Source: Prolixibacter denitrificans
GTDB lineage: Bacteria > Bacteroidota > Bacteroidia > Bacteroidales > Prolixibacteraceae
Length of the DNA stretch: 64,000 nt
NCBI RefSeq assembly: GCF_003014495.1
Contig: NZ_PYGC01000008.1
Span: forward strand, 124,001-188,000
Reading direction: 5' to 3'
Both the position numbers and the translations under genes were made by a program. The notes under the pieces were generated by a model. The model ran no database searches, had not been told where the DNA came from, and was given only the letters and a program-made list of their open reading frames with translations. This document shows positions 28,420-35,952 of the stretch, piece after piece (position 1 is the first letter of the stretch; each line of letters begins with the position of its first letter).

Positions 28420-28707
28420 TTACCGACGCTTGGAAAAACGGCTAAACAGAAATACTCCTAAAAATAGAAAATATATCAACCCGCCCACAATGGCGAAGAT
28501 GAATCCCAATTCATAAAGCGACGGGAGTGCTGCCATGCGTACGAGGCAAAACAGGGCGAAAAAGAACCAGGTAAGCGAATGGAACCAGCGCAGCACGAAA
28601 TTCATAAACCGGTCGACCCGTGTTTTGGGCGGCAACGGTCGCGGTGCGAAACGCAGATAAAGGATGGCAATCGCCATACATCCAACAAAGAGCCAGGTCC
28701 ATTCCAT
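28420..28707 (-). CDS. Small hypothetical membrane protein
   Basis: A 95-residue protein with three hydrophobic segments at about residues 5-17, 42-60 and 66-88, separated by a basic stretch (RFAPRPLPPKTRVDRFMNFVLR). It ends in a basic SRFSKRR tail. I do not recognise the family. It lies 35 nt upstream of gntP on the same strand and is probably co-transcribed, so it may be an accessory of that permease or unrelated. Confidence 0.65.
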   Translation of the reverse strand: MEWTWLFVGCMAIAILYLRFAPRPLPPKTRVDRFMNFVLRWFHSLTWFFFALFCLVRMAALPSLYELGFIFAIVGGLIYFLFLGVFLFSRFSKRR

Positions 28708-28779
28708 AATGACAAGTTTTTCACCGCTAAGATAATGCTTTTGGAAAATCGGAACGTTGGAAAAGTTGAGAGAAGGAGA

Positions 28780-29124
28780 CTAGCCGAAAAAGCAGCTGTG
28801 TTTGTCTTCCTTAACAATCTCAAAGAATCCAACGATATCATTTACCTCCGGATTTGGGTTGTAGGATACCCATTTCCCATTTGCCCGCAGCCAATATATC
28901 TGCCAGATTCCGCGACTCTTAATAAATTTCGTTTTTGCAAATGGGGAATTGATTTTTTTATCCTTTTTGTCCCATCGCGGTCTGATTTCAAAAAGCTCAA
29001 GCGTGTTATTCCGGAAGGAGTATCCAATGTCCAATTCGTCTCTCATGTGAACTGAAGGGCGCATTGTTTCAATGAGTTTCTGAATTCTTACTTCCAAAAG
29101 ATTGATGTTCTTGTCGTGGTCCAT
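28780..29124 (-). CDS. DUF3024 family protein
   Basis: A 114-residue protein. The pattern LDIGYSFRNNTLELFEIRP, the AK and W-x-x-Y-W-x-R elements (IWQIYWLRANGKWVSY) and the final DKHSCFFG match DUF3024. The function is unknown. The ATG at 29124 gives the normal N-terminus; an upstream in-frame ATG at 29163 would add 13 residues. It is a free-standing gene at the left edge of the accessory region. Confidence 0.75.
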   Translation of the reverse strand: MDHDKNINLLEVRIQKLIETMRPSVHMRDELDIGYSFRNNTLELFEIRPRWDKKDKKINSPFAKTKFIKSRGIWQIYWLRANGKWVSYNPNPEVNDIVGFFEIVKEDKHSCFFG

Positions 29125-29256
29125 GTATTCAGTTTTAATAACGATTTTAACAAATAGCGGCAAATTTGCTGTGTCCCTTATCAGTAAATTATGCCATTTG
29201 TGGCTAATCCAACAATCTCTCCCCGGTCATTGGTGAATTCTATCTGTATATGCGGT

Positions 29257-30063
29257 TCATATTGTGTCCATTGATCGCAGGAATGATTTGACACTGTTTG
29301 CAAAGCGTTCCGGCTGATCCATGTGGAGTGCGTGGCCGGCTTCCGGAATTTGTGCGATCTGAATTTTCGGATTCAGATGTTGTAGCTCTTCGGCAACAAT
29401 AGGCGAAACCACACCTTTATCGCCAAATACGAGCAGGGTTGGAACATTAATCGTCTTCACCAATTGTTGATAATCGGGATTGGGTGGCGTAAGAACATCG
29501 AAGGCGGCCATGCTGGTTTGAAGTCTCGCCCGGGCAAATAGCTCAAGCGTCTGGGATGTTCGGTTCGGTTGTCTGCCACGCGCTTCCGCAATAACTTCTT
29601 CCAAAGGCATGTTCAGAACTTGTCGATGCCGGTCTGCCACATCGCTATCGCGAACTTCGCGCTGAACTTTTGGACTCAGGAAAGTCGGATCGGCCAGGAT
29701 AAGGCCACCAAGTAGCCCGGGATTTTGGCTGGCGACTACGGTTGCTGTCATCCCTCCCATGGAATGTCCGAGCAAAACCGGAGGGGAAAGGTTCAGTGCC
29801 TTTATTAAACCGACAACATCGTTTGCATGGTCCCCGTAACGGTAGCCAAAGTCAGGAGTGCTCGATTCTCCGTGTCCCCGGGCATCCGGCATGATGACAT
29901 CATAATCGTTTTCAAAGGCGCGGGCCAAATCAGTCCAGCAGAGCCCGTTCGTCATTAATCCGTGAAGCAAAATCAAAGGGGGCTTTTTTCCGCCGGTTCT
30001 CGTGTAGTGAATGTGAATTCCGTTTGTTTTACAGATGGTATCGCTCCACTCAGTCGCTTTCAT
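29257..30063 (-). CDS. Alpha/beta hydrolase
   Basis: A 268-residue alpha/beta hydrolase. The oxyanion region is LILLHGLMTNGLCW, the nucleophile elbow LLGHSMGGMTATVV (Ser about residue 97), the Asp region TLLVFGDKGVV and the catalytic His in EAGHALHMDQPE. No signal peptide, so it is cytoplasmic. The family includes haloalkane dehalogenase-, epoxide hydrolase- and esterase-like enzymes; the sequence does not fix the substrate. It is the first of several hydrolase genes in this accessory stretch. Confidence 0.85.
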   Translation of the reverse strand: MKATEWSDTICKTNGIHIHYTRTGGKKPPLILLHGLMTNGLCWTDLARAFENDYDVIMPDARGHGESSTPDFGYRYGDHANDVVGLIKALNLSPPVLLGHSMGGMTATVVASQNPGLLGGLILADPTFLSPKVQREVRDSDVADRHRQVLNMPLEEVIAEARGRQPNRTSQTLELFARARLQTSMAAFDVLTPPNPDYQQLVKTINVPTLLVFGDKGVVSPIVAEELQHLNPKIQIAQIPEAGHALHMDQPERFANSVKSFLRSMDTI

Positions 30064-30243
30064 TTTGCCAAATTAGAAATTTTCTTTAGAAAAACTTAAG
30101 TGCTGCTTTGTGTGCCTTGGCTTTCATCATATTTGGACCTAATGAGGCCCTTTTAGTCGGTTGAATGTATTGGTATATGGCAGAGCTGCCTACCTCGTTG
30201 GTCGTCGCTAGTTATCGTTTTTAATCTTTGATGGAATATCCCT

Positions 30244-32130
30244 TTATTCAAAATCTGTTGCAAATTCATAAAACATTTCCGGCCATGACATTGATGCAGG
30301 AGTGAAGCCATATTCAAATCCAAGTCTGATGATAGTAAGCTTCTTCTGCGGACAGATATACACATATTCGCCCTTGTTTCCCATGCCAAAAAAGTCATTG
30401 GCATTTTTCTGCCCGCTACGAAATTTCCCCCACCAGAGATAGTTATAATAGGTATTATTTTTTAAAAGATAATCATAATATCCCTTTGGTCTTTCTTGTG
30501 GTTGCGTTGCTTCTTGTACCCAGCTTTCAGGTATTACTTGTATGCCATTGTATTTGCCTTTATTTAAAAAAAGCAAAGCGAATCGTGCATAATCGTGAGC
30601 ATGGCAGTTGATACCGCTTTCCATTTTCTCAAAACCATGCTCGTCAAGGCTCCAACTGGCATTACCTCCTCCCATTTTTTGCCATAGTCTTTCTGATGCA
30701 TATTTAGCAACCGACTTGCCGGTTGTTCGTTCCAGAATCATACCGAGCAATAGGGGGTTATAGTTATTGTAAAGCCAATGTTTGCCTGGGTGGTCCGAGA
30801 TTCTGACATGTTCTAAGACCGCACTTCGTAAATCGGGAGATTGATAAGTAAACTCATCATCGGAAGGAAATCCATCATGCGAATAGGCAAGTCCTGAACT
30901 CATACTTAACAAATCCCTGATGGTAATTTCTGAAAAACGGGCATCCTTTTTCATCAACTCAGGCAGATACTTGGTTATTTTATCCTCTTCGCTTTTAATC
31001 AACCCATCCGAAATAGCCAATCCTACCAGGGTACAGACAAATGATTTAGCCACCGAAAATGAGGTAAATGTTGAGTCTTTATTAAAGCCATTAAAATAGT
31101 TTTCATATAGAATGGTGTCATTTCGCAATACAATAAATGCTGTGGTTTGCGATCTTTCCAGCATGGTTTCGAAATCGATATTTGTATGTAGATTTTTGAA
31201 ATACGAGGTATTTTCAAAAATTCTCTTAACCCTTTCTGGTCGCATACTGTATTGAAGCATCCTGGGATGTTCAGCCCCACTAATATCCCTCTTCTTAAAT
31301 ATTAAATAGTCCATTACGGAAGCATCTCCTCCCTGGCACCTGCCCAACATAGTGCTAACATCAATTTTTGACTTTTTATAAGCCAATCGATCTTTAATAT
31401 TTACTCCGGATAAATTTTGGGGATGGGTTTGATTTATTTCATGCAGCACTACGGTTTGAAACTTTCCTATATTCTTGGTGGCCGGCCATTGAACCATTCT
31501 GTTGTTTTGCTTATCGTTCCGGATGATTTGTATGGCCATTGTCATACTGTCCTTGTTCCATCTTACGGGCAGGTTCTCCAATGGAATTTTCATTTCTACC
31601 GTGTATCCATCCTGATTTCTTTTAACGGCAGAAGTCCATTTTGAAGAAAAAGAAAAGGACAAATCCCTGGTTGGCGGATTTAAAGAACCATCCAATTCAT
31701 TGCCGGCAGCATCAGCAAGAAAGGCATAGGCATTAATTCCATCATGATACGTGTCGACACAAAAGGCTACCCAATCATTACTCAACATGAACTGGTCGTC
31801 CTTGTCCAGACGTGTTCTGTTCAATTCAGAAGTACTGTTTACCTTACATTTAAAGGCGGCATAAAGATTATCTGCATCATAGGCAAAACAGGCCGTTGTG
31901 TTATTGTATTCGCCATTTTCATCGTACAATTGGTTGGTAAGGGGTGTTTGTTGCCAGACGGGTTCGTTTAATATGCCATCAATATTTATTGTAAGGTTTG
32001 TTTTATGTGCTGTTATTTTTGGGTTTAAATTTTGCGCATGAGCAAATAGTGCAATACCGAAAAAAAACAGGGTAAAGTATATTTTTTTTCGAAGGTCATA
32101 TTTTTGAAAACCATCTGTTTGTAATCCCAT
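30244..32130 (-). CDS. Exported fusion protein: CBM9-like domain plus class C beta-lactamase-type serine hydrolase
   Basis: A 628-residue exported protein. A signal peptide (about 14-33, ending FAHAQ) is followed by a CBM9-like sandwich (about 40-232): INIDGILNEPVWQQTPL at the front, then FAYDADNLYAAFKC, DGYTVEMKIPLENL and MVQWPATKN. After a linker of about 75 residues comes a serine beta-lactamase/transpeptidase-like domain (about 320-620) with SxxK at Ser359-Lys362 (FSVAKSF) and YxN at Tyr454-Asn456 (LYNNYNP). The CBM9-like part resembles the one in DUF5916-type proteins. It may be an esterase or D-aminopeptidase that binds a glycan. Base composition here is AT-richer than in the flanks. 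Confidence 0.82.
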   Translation of the reverse strand: MGLQTDGFQKYDLRKKIYFTLFFFGIALFAHAQNLNPKITAHKTNLTINIDGILNEPVWQQTPLTNQLYDENGEYNNTTACFAYDADNLYAAFKCKVNSTSELNRTRLDKDDQFMLSNDWVAFCVDTYHDGINAYAFLADAAGNELDGSLNPPTRDLSFSFSSKWTSAVKRNQDGYTVEMKIPLENLPVRWNKDSMTMAIQIIRNDKQNNRMVQWPATKNIGKFQTVVLHEINQTHPQNLSGVNIKDRLAYKKSKIDVSTMLGRCQGGDASVMDYLIFKKRDISGAEHPRMLQYSMRPERVKRIFENTSYFKNLHTNIDFETMLERSQTTAFIVLRNDTILYENYFNGFNKDSTFTSFSVAKSFVCTLVGLAISDGLIKSEEDKITKYLPELMKKDARFSEITIRDLLSMSSGLAYSHDGFPSDDEFTYQSPDLRSAVLEHVRISDHPGKHWLYNNYNPLLLGMILERTTGKSVAKYASERLWQKMGGGNASWSLDEHGFEKMESGINCHAHDYARFALLFLNKGKYNGIQVIPESWVQEATQPQERPKGYYDYLLKNNTYYNYLWWGKFRSGQKNANDFFGMGNKGEYVYICPQKKLTIIRLGFEYGFTPASMSWPEMFYEFATDFE

Positions 32131-32377
32131 CTTTCAGGTTTTTATTATTTAAAAATATTCGCGAAACCTTAGAAGAGTACTAATTCTGGTTTTGCTTCCT
32201 TTAATAATTGTGTTTTTCGTTGAAGCAAAAGTAACAGCAATGTTCTGCGTAAAAGTTCGGGATTATAATTGAGAACCAAAAAGTCTGAATTTGTAAGTTG
32301 ATGGGAGAAATGCAAAACCGTTACATAATTATTCACTTAAAATGGATTAGTAGTTGTTTTCTTTGACAGATAGTCTA

Positions 32378-34030
32378 TCAAGGTGTCTCGTTTTTCTTTT
32401 TCCCTACAATCTTCTGACCGCCTTTGTATATGATAAATGAATCAATGTTGCCACTATCATTTTCAATAAACTCCATTTCAGCATCAAAAACTTTAGGAAA
32501 GAATTTTGTTTCTGATTCCGGGAAAACCTGAAATTTCTGGCGTCCTGTGGCTTGTGTCATTAATTTTCCATCCTCAAAAGTTACATTGATATTAAATCCA
32601 GGTCGTATTTCGTAAACACCAATGTACCGCTTCATTATCTCCGGACTTACTTGTATCTCATTGTGTAACGGAATCGGTTTATCCGTTTTTATTCCCTTTG
32701 TTTTGTTTATTCGATTGGAGAAACTTGCTTCCATCCTATTTCCTTCTTCCTGAAATTGAATTTTAGACAAACTATTTTCGAAGAAAAAGGCATTTCCCTT
32801 TATTGGATATAATCTCTTTTTGCTACTTCCGGTTCTTTGACTGTACAAATTATTATTATGTAGCGTTATTATTCTGGTTGTGTGGTCTTCAAACTCATAT
32901 ACACCAACTAATTTTTTAAGATATTCATTGTCAACAGCTATTGCATCTTCCTGTGTGGGGTATGGTTTATTAATGGCAAGTGCAGCCATTCGGGTTGAAA
33001 CCTGCCCGGGATCATGACAATCACAGTTTGAAAAGACTGCAACGAATACATCTTCATTTGGAAGATAGATTGAGTTGGTAACGTAGCCAAAAATCCCACC
33101 ACTATGTTCAATGGTTGGACTTCCATTGATATCATTCAGGCTCCAGCCATAACCATAATTTATTTTCTTACCGTTGTTTAATCGATAATTGGTGAACGCT
33201 AAATCTATCGATTCCTTTTTGACCAGTTTGTTGGAGCGAATTGCCCGGTTCCAAATAAAGAGATCTTCAACCGTTGACATCAGGGCGCCAGCAGAATATG
33301 GTTGTGTAAAGCTCAGGTATTCGGTATTAACATAGTCTCCTCTTTTTTGGTACCCATAAGCTCTGTTTTTAATTATTTTGGAATGACTGCCGTAGAAAGT
33401 ATGGTGCATTCCAAGGGGTTCGAAAATATTTGATTTGACAAATTGTTCATAGGTTTGCCCTGATACCTTTTCAATAATGTAACCAAGAATAAAGTAGGCG
33501 GAATTATTATATCTCCATTCCTCCCCGGGAGCAAAATCCATGGGCTCATTCTTGAAAAAATCGATGAACTCTTTTGGTTTAAAGTCTTTTCTCCAAACTG
33601 AAAACCAGTTCTTCATCGATGTATAACTTTTTATTCCGGAGGTGTGCGTTAGTAAATGATGAATACTAATGTGATAACCCTGAGTAGGGTAGTCCTTGAT
33701 GAATTTAGTAATGTCATCATCCAGATTCAGTTTTCCCTGCTCCATCAACATTAATATGGAAACAGCGGTAAACTGTTTCGTTATTGACCCGATTTCATAC
33801 ACCATATCGGGCTCCGTTTTAACATCTAATTCCAGATTAGCCATCCCAAAGGCCTTGTGATAGATGACTTTCCCATTAATTGCTACTAATGCCGTTGCTC
33901 CGGGCCAAGATGGCTGGAATGCCTTCTCAAGCATTTCATCAAACTGTTTTTCGAGTTTTTGAGCATGAACTGTAGTTGACAATCCAGAGAGAAGAATAAG
34001 TATATATAGTGTTTTTCTTAGGTAGTTCAT
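32378..34030 (-). CDS. Exported class C beta-lactamase-type serine hydrolase
   Basis: A 550-residue exported serine hydrolase. Signal peptide MNYLRKTLYILILLSGLSTTVHAQ; the ATG at 34030 is preferred to 34066 because it starts the signal directly. SxxK is Ser82-Lys85 (SITKQF), YxN is in WRYNNSAYFILGYI, and the third motif is HSGGIFGY. A C-terminal all-beta extension (about 365-550) repeats a PEIMKRYIGVYEI-type motif twice (LVGVYEFEDHTTRI, KRYIGVYEIRPG), as in many Bacteroidota beta-lactamase-like esterases. True beta-lactamase activity is not implied. It lies 247 nt upstream of the CBM9 fusion, same strand, so paralogues may sit in tandem. Confidence 0.85.
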   Translation of the reverse strand: MNYLRKTLYILILLSGLSTTVHAQKLEKQFDEMLEKAFQPSWPGATALVAINGKVIYHKAFGMANLELDVKTEPDMVYEIGSITKQFTAVSILMLMEQGKLNLDDDITKFIKDYPTQGYHISIHHLLTHTSGIKSYTSMKNWFSVWRKDFKPKEFIDFFKNEPMDFAPGEEWRYNNSAYFILGYIIEKVSGQTYEQFVKSNIFEPLGMHHTFYGSHSKIIKNRAYGYQKRGDYVNTEYLSFTQPYSAGALMSTVEDLFIWNRAIRSNKLVKKESIDLAFTNYRLNNGKKINYGYGWSLNDINGSPTIEHSGGIFGYVTNSIYLPNEDVFVAVFSNCDCHDPGQVSTRMAALAINKPYPTQEDAIAVDNEYLKKLVGVYEFEDHTTRIITLHNNNLYSQRTGSSKKRLYPIKGNAFFFENSLSKIQFQEEGNRMEASFSNRINKTKGIKTDKPIPLHNEIQVSPEIMKRYIGVYEIRPGFNINVTFEDGKLMTQATGRQKFQVFPESETKFFPKVFDAEMEFIENDSGNIDSFIIYKGGQKIVGKKKNETP

Positions 34031-34103
34031 TGTCTTTTTATTGTGTGTAGCGGATATGCTGGTCATTTTAATTATACTCCAAATTACATGTCAGGCTTGT
34101 CGG

Positions 34104-34193
34104 TGAACACCACGTTTTATCACAAAAACAGGCTCCAATGAATCAGCCGGTGCATTCGACTTAGTCCATCGGAGCCTGATTGGTAGTCGTTTT
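34104..34193. repeat. Diverged intergenic repeat, copy A (3' side of the DUF6624 gene)
   Basis: This segment aligns by eye with 35282-35358 (copy B). Shared blocks include GAATCA-CCGG, GCATT, CTTA-TCCAT-GG and CGTTTT...ACA-AAACA, about 70% overall. It also contains a long-armed inverted repeat: CAGGCTCC (34129-34136) with GGAGCCTG (34171-34178), extended inward by ATG/CAT. It is outside any gene. Confidence 0.5.
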
Positions 34194-34200
34194 CTTCTGT

Positions 34201-35127
34201 CTACTCCTTTTCAGCAACCGGCCAATCGATATTAAACCGTGCCTTTAGGTAGGGTTTCAAAGGACCTAATCCAATTTCGGCTCTGCGCTTGTCGACATTT
34301 TCAGGTTCCTTAATGGGATAAGGTACCCGTACCATATGGTCGAATCTGACTTGTGTTCCATATAACTGTTCCTTGCCTTCCTCTACCAGCAACCGGTCGC
34401 ACATTTTGGCATATCTGAGCGGTTGTGCTTCTCCATTTTTGAAGGCCTTTTCCAGCATCGGAAAGTATTTGGCCCTGAGTTCATGACTGGCATGATTGAT
34501 GATCAATGCTGCTCCTGCCGCGGCAACCTCTGTCACCGCTGATGCTGTTGGCCAGCCATATTGGCTCAGCAGTTCCGGTAGTCGCTCTTCGTTTTCCTTT
34601 TTGTTTTTTTCTTCCATCGCGAGAACAGGAAAGATGGCCGGCGTACTAAAATACCCCCCGTTTTTCATGTATTTCTTTCTTTCAATATTCCCAGCATACA
34701 TCATCCCCTGGTCTTTGATGATCATCCGGAACAATTCCCGGGCAAACGGTTTGTTTTTTATCGGGCCATGTTTCGCTTCATATTTTTCAAATTGAGCATC
34801 TTCCACTTTTTTCCACCTCGGATCATCGATAATGCTTAGAAAGTCCGGGTTGTATAATGGTTCCAGCGTGGAGTCGTTTTGAAGTGCGATGTTCAGGAAA
34901 TAGAAAGTGGTGTCTCTCATTTGGGTAGTCCATAAAAGTGCAGTGGTGGAAGCAATTTTATACGATATTTCAGCAGAAGGATGCTGTACCATGGTTTCGC
35001 CATATTTCATTAAAGAGGGCATTAAAAGCCCTTCTCTCTTCAAACTGTCTGCTGTGCTTGTGTTGTTTTGTCCAAACGCTGCCTGCAAAAGAAACAGCGT
35101 TAATGAAAGTGTGATTAGTTTTTTCAT
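34201..35127 (-). CDS. Exported DUF6624 domain protein
   Basis: A 308-residue exported protein with signal peptide MKKLITLSLTLFLLQAAFGQ. A helical N-terminal half is followed by the DUF6624 signature (about 130-300): RMIIKDQGMMYAG, SQYGWPTASAVTEVAAAGA, NHASHELRAKYFPMLEKA, CDRLLVEEGKEQLYGTQV, YPIKEPENVDKRRAEIGL and LKPYL. The domain's function is unknown. The ATG at 35127 is preferred to an in-frame TTG two codons upstream. It is flanked on both sides by copies of a diverged intergenic repeat. Confidence 0.78.
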   Translation of the reverse strand: MKKLITLSLTLFLLQAAFGQNNTSTADSLKREGLLMPSLMKYGETMVQHPSAEISYKIASTTALLWTTQMRDTTFYFLNIALQNDSTLEPLYNPDFLSIIDDPRWKKVEDAQFEKYEAKHGPIKNKPFARELFRMIIKDQGMMYAGNIERKKYMKNGGYFSTPAIFPVLAMEEKNKKENEERLPELLSQYGWPTASAVTEVAAAGAALIINHASHELRAKYFPMLEKAFKNGEAQPLRYAKMCDRLLVEEGKEQLYGTQVRFDHMVRVPYPIKEPENVDKRRAEIGLGPLKPYLKARFNIDWPVAEKE

Positions 35128-35281
35128 TGTCAATTCTATTTATGTTTTGTGACAATGATAGAGTGTTTGGGTAGTTGAGAAATTAAAAATCGCCGAATTG
35201 CAGGTTTAGTGATGGATTCAACAATTTTACAACATGGAGTATGTTTCAGCTATTTACAATTTGATGTTCCCGGATGTTTTG

Positions 35282-35358
35282 TGAAGTGCCGTTTTCATTA
35301 CAGAAACAACACGCAACGAATCACCCGGAGGCATTGAGCTTATTCCATTGGCATGTGA
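35282..35358. repeat. Diverged intergenic repeat, copy B (5' side of the DUF6624 gene)
   Basis: Homologous by eye to 34104-34193 in the same orientation. Its right end (GGCATGTGAAGATGTGTCA) also resembles the end of a 41-bp array unit, so it may be an old outer unit of that array. Confidence 0.5.
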
Positions 35359-35495
35359 AGATGTGTCATCAGGTATTCATTCCATCCCGTTTGCGTCTGA
35401 CGAGGCACTTTTACCCACTTAGATGATTTCACCGGCATCTGGCGGAGCACTCTGAATGATTAAGAGTCGTTCATCAGGTTGTGATGAGGCACCTT

Positions 35496-35823
35496 CAGCA
35501 ACCGAAAGCATTTTATCACCTGCGTATGAGGTCCCTCAGTTTCGGGAAGATGTTCATGCACGCTGCATGAAGTGTGTCTGTTTCGGGAAGATGCTCATGC
35601 ACGCTGCATGGAGTGTGTCAGTTTCGGGAAGATGTTCATGCACGCTGCATGAAGTGTGTCAGTTTCGGGAGGATGTTCATGCATGCTGCATGGAGTGCTT
35701 CAGTTTCGGGGAGATACTCGTCACGCTGCAACGGGTTGCCTCAGTTTCGGGGAGATATTTTTCTCGCTGCAACGAGGTGCCTCCGTTCCCGGAAGATGTT
35801 CGTCACGCAGCAACGGATACCTC
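35496..35823. repeat. Tandem array of 41-bp units, each with a central dyad
   Basis: Eight consecutive units of exactly 41 bp starting at 35496, 35537, 35578, 35619, 35660, 35701, 35742 and 35783. Units at 35537 and 35619 are identical. Each starts CAGTTTCGGG-type (degenerate in the first and last). Units 35537-35660 carry TTCATGCA/TGCATGAA-type 8-bp arms around a 3-nt loop. Units 35701 and 35783 have unrelated arm sequences (ACTCGT/ACGGGT and GTTCGT/ACGGAT) that still pair with G-T allowed. More degenerate units can be followed left to about 35357 at 41-45 bp steps. The period is not a multiple of three. Confidence 0.9.
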
Positions 35824-35875
35824 CCGGGAAGCCAGGCGTTTCATCAGATGCTGGTTGAGTCCCACCGTGGGCTGT

Positions 35876-35908
35876 AAGGATGTCATCCCTCCGGAGGATG
35901 ACATCCTT
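35876..35908. terminator. Strong hairpin downstream of the TonB receptor gene
   Basis: Perfect 13-bp inverted repeat AAGGATGTCATCC (35876-35888) / GGATGACATCCTT (35896-35908) with a 7-nt loop, 45 nt beyond the receptor stop. There is no clear T run, so it may be a terminator or an RNA-stabilising hairpin. Confidence 0.6.
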
Positions 35909-35952
35909 CAATCAGCACTGGTAAAATCTCACAATTGTAGTGGATTAATCCT

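Larger units (their letters stand above)
35134..35952. other. 819-bp intergenic region with a tandem repeat array and hairpins
   Basis: Holds, left to right: a possible promoter for the DUF6624 gene, repeat copy B, degenerate then well-conserved 41-bp tandem units, and a strong 13-bp hairpin. Three plus-strand open frames overlap the array, but only because the unit has no stop codon in any forward frame; they are not convincing genes. Confidence 0.7.

Noticed and set aside
35496-35823. CRISPR array
   Set aside because: Units are continuous with no unique spacers of constant length between short repeats; the whole 41 bp is repeated and no cas genes are near.
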